From Minisyncoccota bacterium (GTDB lineage: Bacteria; Patescibacteriota; Minisyncoccia; Phycocordibacterales; UBA2100): DNA of 15,070 nucleotides. Positions within the stretch are counted from its first letter, which is position 1; each line of letters starts with the position of its first letter. The notes beneath the pieces are model-generated. The model searched no databases, was not told where the DNA came from, and saw only the letters and a program-made list of their open reading frames with translations. Shown in pieces: positions 12,590-15,070 of this stretch. The stretch spans positions 1-15,070 of the forward strand of contig JAGVDT010000014.1 of NCBI GenBank assembly GCA_020058565.1. The letters are read 5' to 3'. A program made the translations under genes and the position numbers.

Positions 12590-13456
12590 CTACGTCTTTT
12601 CTCCCGTGATTTTGTCGCTTAATACAAGGCGATATCCATATCGTGGGATGTTCTCGACGATATTCGACGTTCCCCCGTCGCGCTCCGGCAGGACGCCGAG
12701 CGCGCGACGGATGTTCCGCACCACTTTGTACAGGTCTGCCTTGCATGCCTTTGTATTACGTCGACTGTTTGGATGGAGGACTCGCAGCAGTTCATCGAAA
12801 GTTGCTTGATGGTTCTTGCTTTTCCAGAGCGTGGAAAGTATGCGATATGGCTGACTTTTGGGGTTGAAAGTGACATGGACGCCGTGAATGTATACGACGC
12901 CCGTGTCGAGGTTGAAACTCGCGCTACTTTCCGCCGTTTTTGTATCTTTCCGGTTCTCAAACTCCGCAAGCAACAACAGGTGAAATTGCCGCAGCTCTTG
13001 CTCGTACATGCTGCGCTTCCCGTCGTACCAGCGATTGTAAAGTTTAAGGCGGTCTTTGCTCCATTTTGTCGTACTGATGTTGTTGATGCCGCGAAGCATG
13101 AGAAGAGCGACAGGGTCTTGCTTGTCTTCCAGTTCGGTATTGGTTTTGTAGTCCTCAATCGGTAAATAGATTCGCACGTATATTGTGCAGCCATTCGCGT
13201 AGAGGTTAAAGCGTTCGATACGATTTGTAAGCTCTGCTTTTGCATCGCTTTCCTCGTCAGTCGCGGAACGATTGCGCCAAATCGCAGTATGTTGTTCTGC
13301 GTATTCCTTCTGGCTTTCATCCCACAAAGACTTCAATTCCGGCGTCTTTTCAATTAGGTCAAAATAGTGGTGGAGGTTTTGGTAGAAGTGAGGGTCAGAA
13401 TCCGCAGCAAAAACGGCGTCAAGGCGCATATTCAGACTCGTGAGATAATCCGACAT
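12590..13456 (-). CDS. Winged-helix DNA-binding protein (OmpR/PhoB-type C-terminal domain)
   Basis: 288 residues. The C-terminal part (about 182-280) is a Trans_reg_C-type winged helix: an N-terminal beta hairpin (FNLDTGVVYIHGVHVTF), a helix with ATFDELLRVL, a recognition helix ACKADLYKVVRNIRRALGV, and the wing IVENIPRYGYRLV. The N-terminal 175 residues are helical and charged, with no receiver-domain Asp pattern, so it is not a standard response regulator. The N-terminal domain is unrecognised. A role in controlling the element's replication or integration genes is inferred from position, 25 bp upstream of the small gene and rep. An extended -10 (TGGTATAGC) ends about 11 bp before its ATG, so it may also have its own promoter. 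Confidence 0.75.
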   Translation of the reverse strand: MSDYLTSLNMRLDAVFAADSDPHFYQNLHHYFDLIEKTPELKSLWDESQKEYAEQHTAIWRNRSATDEESDAKAELTNRIERFNLYANGCTIYVRIYLPIEDYKTNTELEDKQDPVALLMLRGINNISTTKWSKDRLKLYNRWYDGKRSMYEQELRQFHLLLLAEFENRKDTKTAESSASFNLDTGVVYIHGVHVTFNPKSQPYRILSTLWKSKNHQATFDELLRVLHPNSRRNTKACKADLYKVVRNIRRALGVLPERDGGTSNIVENIPRYGYRLVLSDKITGEKT

Positions 13457-13480
13457 TCCGGCATGCTATACCAGCTGCCG

Positions 13481-13696
13481 CTAATCCACCAAATCGCGTA
13501 TCCGTACTCCTAAAGCCTTGGCGATTCTTTCCATATTGCCGAGTGTGATGTTCTTTTCAGCTCGTTCCAACATCCCGATATATGTCCGATGGACGCCAGC
13601 CAGAGCGCCAAGCTTTTCTTGCGAAATACCCTTAGCTGCACGCATTTCTCGCAGCCGCTTGGCGAATTGCTGCAACACTTTTGACGGCACTTTCAT
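13481..13696 (-). CDS. XRE-family helix-turn-helix regulator
   Basis: 71 residues, essentially one HTH_3 domain: helix 1 FAKRLREMRAAKGI, helix 2 SQEKLGALAG, recognition helix VHRTYIGMLER, and the closing NITLGNMERIAKALGV. This is the Cro/C1 or restriction-modification C-protein type, which binds as a dimer to palindromes. A perfect 8-bp inverted repeat covers its own start codon (13692-13712), the expected autoregulatory operator. It is the first gene of the five-gene minus-strand operon and is divergent from the nuclease gene at 13751. It probably acts as the element's switch, by analogy. Confidence 0.9.
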   Translation of the reverse strand: MKVPSKVLQQFAKRLREMRAAKGISQEKLGALAGVHRTYIGMLERAEKNITLGNMERIAKALGVRIRDLVD

Positions 13697-13712
13697 ACGT
13701 GAAGCGTATGAA
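13692..13712. promoter_or_regulatory. Operator palindrome over the XRE start codon
   Basis: TTCATACG (13692-13699), centre TGAAG, CGTATGAA (13705-13712): perfect 8-bp arms. It covers the XRE ATG and ends 1 bp from the -35 box of the divergent nuclease gene. One bound dimer could affect both directions. Confidence 0.65.
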
Positions 13713-13713
13713 G

Positions 13714-13742
13714 TTGCCTACTATGGGTCTACATACTATAGT
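13714..13742 (+). promoter_or_regulatory. Promoter of the nuclease gene (leaderless)
   Basis: -35 TTGCCT (13714-13719), 17 bp, -10 TATAGT (13737-13742). The start codon at 13751 is 8 bases after the -10, and there is no Shine-Dalgarno. Confidence 0.6.
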
Positions 13743-13750
13743 TAGCACAA

Positions 13751-14092
13751 ATGAGTTCTCATCGAACACCTACCCCCGAAGCAATGGTGCTCAAGCAAGA
13801 GCTGGAAAAACGTGGAATACGTGTCCTCGCGGAAGTGAACGATGGGCACAAGCACATTGATCTTGCGATACCGAATGCGCGAATCAATATCGAAGTTGAT
13901 GGAAGACAGCACTATGAAAACCCTCATCAAATAATCAGTGATTTGAAACGGAGCCATTATTCTGACGGCTTGGGGTACGACACCATACATATACCCAATG
14001 TATTCATCCGCGAAGACTTAAAAAATGTTGCAGATGCTCTTGCGGAGGCAGCACGAATGAGGATAACCCCAGACCGTCAAAATCGTGTTTGA
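13751..14092 (+). CDS. DUF559/Vsr-like PD-(D/E)XK nuclease-like protein
   Basis: 113 residues. The core EKRGIRVLAEV, HIDLAIP (35-41), INIEVDGRQHY (45-55) matches the minimal restriction-endonuclease fold of the DUF559/Vsr group. Asp37 and Glu48 (with Asp50 and Gln53) are the likely metal-binding residues; a helix (YENPHQIISDLKRSHY) and strand (YDTIHIPN) follow. Members are thought to cut or bind DNA; targets are mostly unknown. It is expressed divergently from the XRE gene beneath a shared operator, an arrangement like restriction-modification control. No methyltransferase is visible in the window. Possible roles are DNA processing for the element, or defence; both are inference. Confidence 0.75.
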   Translation: MSSHRTPTPEAMVLKQELEKRGIRVLAEVNDGHKHIDLAIPNARINIEVDGRQHYENPHQIISDLKRSHYSDGLGYDTIHIPNVFIREDLKNVADALAEAARMRITPDRQNRV

Positions 14093-14117
14093 CACATAGA
14101 CTATAGTATGTTAACGT
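14089..14117 (+). promoter_or_regulatory. Promoter of the 260-residue protein gene
   Basis: Consensus -35 TTGACA (14089-14094) overlaps the nuclease stop region. At 17 bp follows TAACGT (14112-14117) with an upstream TG (14109-14110), an extended -10. Between them lies ACTATAGTATGT, an inverted copy of 13731-13742. Confidence 0.5.
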
Positions 14118-14186
14118 ACTTTCAGAGTATAGGGAAAGCGCACACGCGTCAGCCTTGCTCTACTTCAAGTCAAATGGAGAAAGCCA

Positions 14187-14969
14187 ATGACTGGTAAGAC
14201 CATAGACAAGCAGACGCTCGCATTTCTCACGGCCATCGCGAACAACCTTCCGATGATGCCGAGCGAGAACATGCAGCAGTGGATTGAGAAACCTGCAGCA
14301 CTCAAGCAGCTCATGCGCCGGTGCTTTGCGGGCGGTCAGTACCCCGACTTCACAGAGGAGAATGAGTCCTTTAGTAAGGTGTATCCCATGACTGTCGAAC
14401 CCGCTGATGGGCCAATTGGCAAGAACCTCGCCGAGTGGGCACTGCCCGTCTCGTGCTTCGACATCTATGGTGTGAATCCGTTCGAGCTTTACGATGTCTC
14501 ACCAGAGCTTCGTATTGGTCTCGAGTATACGGCATTGCACGAAGGCAAGAAGCCGCGTATTCGTCCGCATCTCACGTTGTGGGATAACGACGACGATATC
14601 TTCCTTCAGGTCAACATCCCGTGCCGAGAGCTCTTCCACGAGCATCGCAAGGTAGCTCGGGTCGAAAACAAAACGATTCTCGCGTTTCTCTCCGAGGATC
14701 GTGGAGTCGTCGATGCAATTCGCGACATGGAAGAAGACTACGTGGTCAGCATCATGGATTACTGGAAGTCGTTGACCCCGCAACTGCGCGTCACTGCCTT
14801 CCCGTCAGCGTGGGAAATGCAGCTACTGCTCTTTAAGGACGGCAACGTGCAGCATTCGTTCATGTTCAAGATTTCGAAGGCCGAAGTGGATGCAGAGTTC
14901 GCTAAAGCCAACGAACAGCGGAACGCTTTGAACGTTCGTCGTGCTGACCGTCTCGAAGGAAAGGTCTAA
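14187..14969 (+). CDS. Unrecognised 260-residue element protein
   Basis: I do not recognise a family. The first ~45 residues are helical, and the WIEKPAALKQLMRR stretch resembles an N-terminal segment I recall from many hypothetical Patescibacteria proteins. The middle (90-165) looks like alternating strands and loops with acidic runs (WDNDDDIFLQVNIP). The end is a charged helix (AEVDAEFAKANEQRNALNVRR). No signal peptide, membrane helix or nucleotide-binding motif is seen. It is one of the few genes here with a clear Shine-Dalgarno: GGAGA at 14176-14180, 6 bases before the ATG. It has its own promoter and a terminator directly after, so it is a single-gene unit. That suits cargo rather than core replication. 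Confidence 0.75.
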   Translation: MTGKTIDKQTLAFLTAIANNLPMMPSENMQQWIEKPAALKQLMRRCFAGGQYPDFTEENESFSKVYPMTVEPADGPIGKNLAEWALPVSCFDIYGVNPFELYDVSPELRIGLEYTALHEGKKPRIRPHLTLWDNDDDIFLQVNIPCRELFHEHRKVARVENKTILAFLSEDRGVVDAIRDMEEDYVVSIMDYWKSLTPQLRVTAFPSAWEMQLLLFKDGNVQHSFMFKISKAEVDAEFAKANEQRNALNVRRADRLEGKV

Positions 14970-14976
14970 TTGACCG

Positions 14977-15001
14977 AACCGCCCCCTCCACAAGGGCGGT
15001 T
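14977..15001 (+). terminator. Intrinsic terminator after the 260-residue protein gene
   Basis: AACCGCCC (14977-14984) and GGGCGGTT (14994-15001) form an 8-bp stem with a 9-base loop followed by TTACTTTT. It starts 7 bp past the stop codon. Confidence 0.85.
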
Positions 15002-15008
15002 TTACTTT

Positions 15009-15070
15009 TGCTATAACGATAAATATGTAGATGCGAGCGCAGTTCCAACCTCGTACCATACAGCCCGCAA
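15009..15070 (+). CDS. Possible start of a further gene with its promoter, cut by the window edge
   Basis: TGCTATAAC (15009-15017) is an extended -10. An ATG at 15031 opens a frame (MRAQFQPRTIQPA) that stays open to the end, 13 codons only. Position and open frame fit a next element gene, but the evidence is thin. Confidence 0.25.

Larger units (their letters stand above)
9774..15070. mobile_element. Integrated element at tRNA-Ser (left end to window edge), serine-recombinase / rolling-circle type
   Basis: The element begins at the tRNA 3' end, with a large serine recombinase immediately inside pointing toward the tRNA. Inward follow rep, a small protein, two DNA-binding regulators, a divergent nuclease gene and an unknown gene. 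This module set (integrase, replication initiator, repressor-like XRE) is that of an integrative plasmid or filamentous-phage-like element. No coat, secretion ATPase or conjugation gene is seen, and no second copy of the tRNA end, so the right boundary and full gene set lie beyond 15070. The exact crossover point within or beside the tRNA cannot be fixed from one end. Confidence 0.75.

Noticed and set aside
9774..15070. A second copy of the tRNA-Ser 3' end marking the right boundary of the element
   Set aside because: Searched by eye for the T-arm and acceptor sequence downstream; none found, so attR is not in this window.

Overview
The window reads as chromosomal DNA of a Candidate Phyla Radiation / Patescibacteria bacterium, probably of the Parcubacteria group, carrying the left end of an integrated mobile element. 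This is inference. It rests on tiny genes packed in overlapping operons, a divergent RNase P RNA, a tRNA-Ser without an encoded CCA, many start codons with a -10 box immediately upstream and no Shine-Dalgarno, the DUF192/TraX/DUF1761 set, and a serine recombinase running into a tRNA. The standard code is used, with TGA as stop.

Layout. 1-280 (minus): start of a membrane protein resembling O-antigen ligases. 423-827 (minus): RNase P RNA with a heptamer-repeat helix inserted. 862-1719 (minus): a small hypothetical gene downstream of a RelE/YafQ-type toxin and its ribbon-helix-helix antitoxin. 1985-5846 (minus): nrdA-nrdB, a class I ribonucleotide reductase. Its small subunit has Phe where the radical Tyr normally sits, and its large subunit has a roughly 130-residue Ala/Pro/Val-rich linker before the C-terminal cysteines. 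6073-8144 (minus): a four-gene operon, DUF1761 - DUF192 - TraX - DUF192, in which the two DUF192 genes share a nearly identical tract. 8299-8496 (minus): a cold-shock protein. 8713-9834 (plus): a LAGLIDADG protein whose frame runs through tRNA-Ser(GGA) (9689-9773).

Mobile element. From 9774 to at least the right edge lies an integrated element. Five minus-strand genes are probably co-transcribed: XRE regulator, winged-helix regulator, small acidic protein, phage/plasmid-type replication initiator, large serine recombinase. The last three are linked by ATGA overlaps. Divergently from the XRE gene run a DUF559-like nuclease and an unrecognised 260-residue protein. Two strong hairpins just upstream of rep are a candidate origin. 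The recombinase frame continues antisense through the tRNA into host DNA, so integration gives both the recombinase and the host LAGLIDADG frame chimeric C-termini. No second copy of the tRNA end is visible, so the far end of the element lies outside the window.

The most notable points are the Tyr-to-Phe NrdB, the 7-nt periodic CTAG repeats (one inside RNase P RNA, one forming a promoter), the three-layer tRNA attachment site, and the candidate Patescibacteria rolling-circle integrative element.
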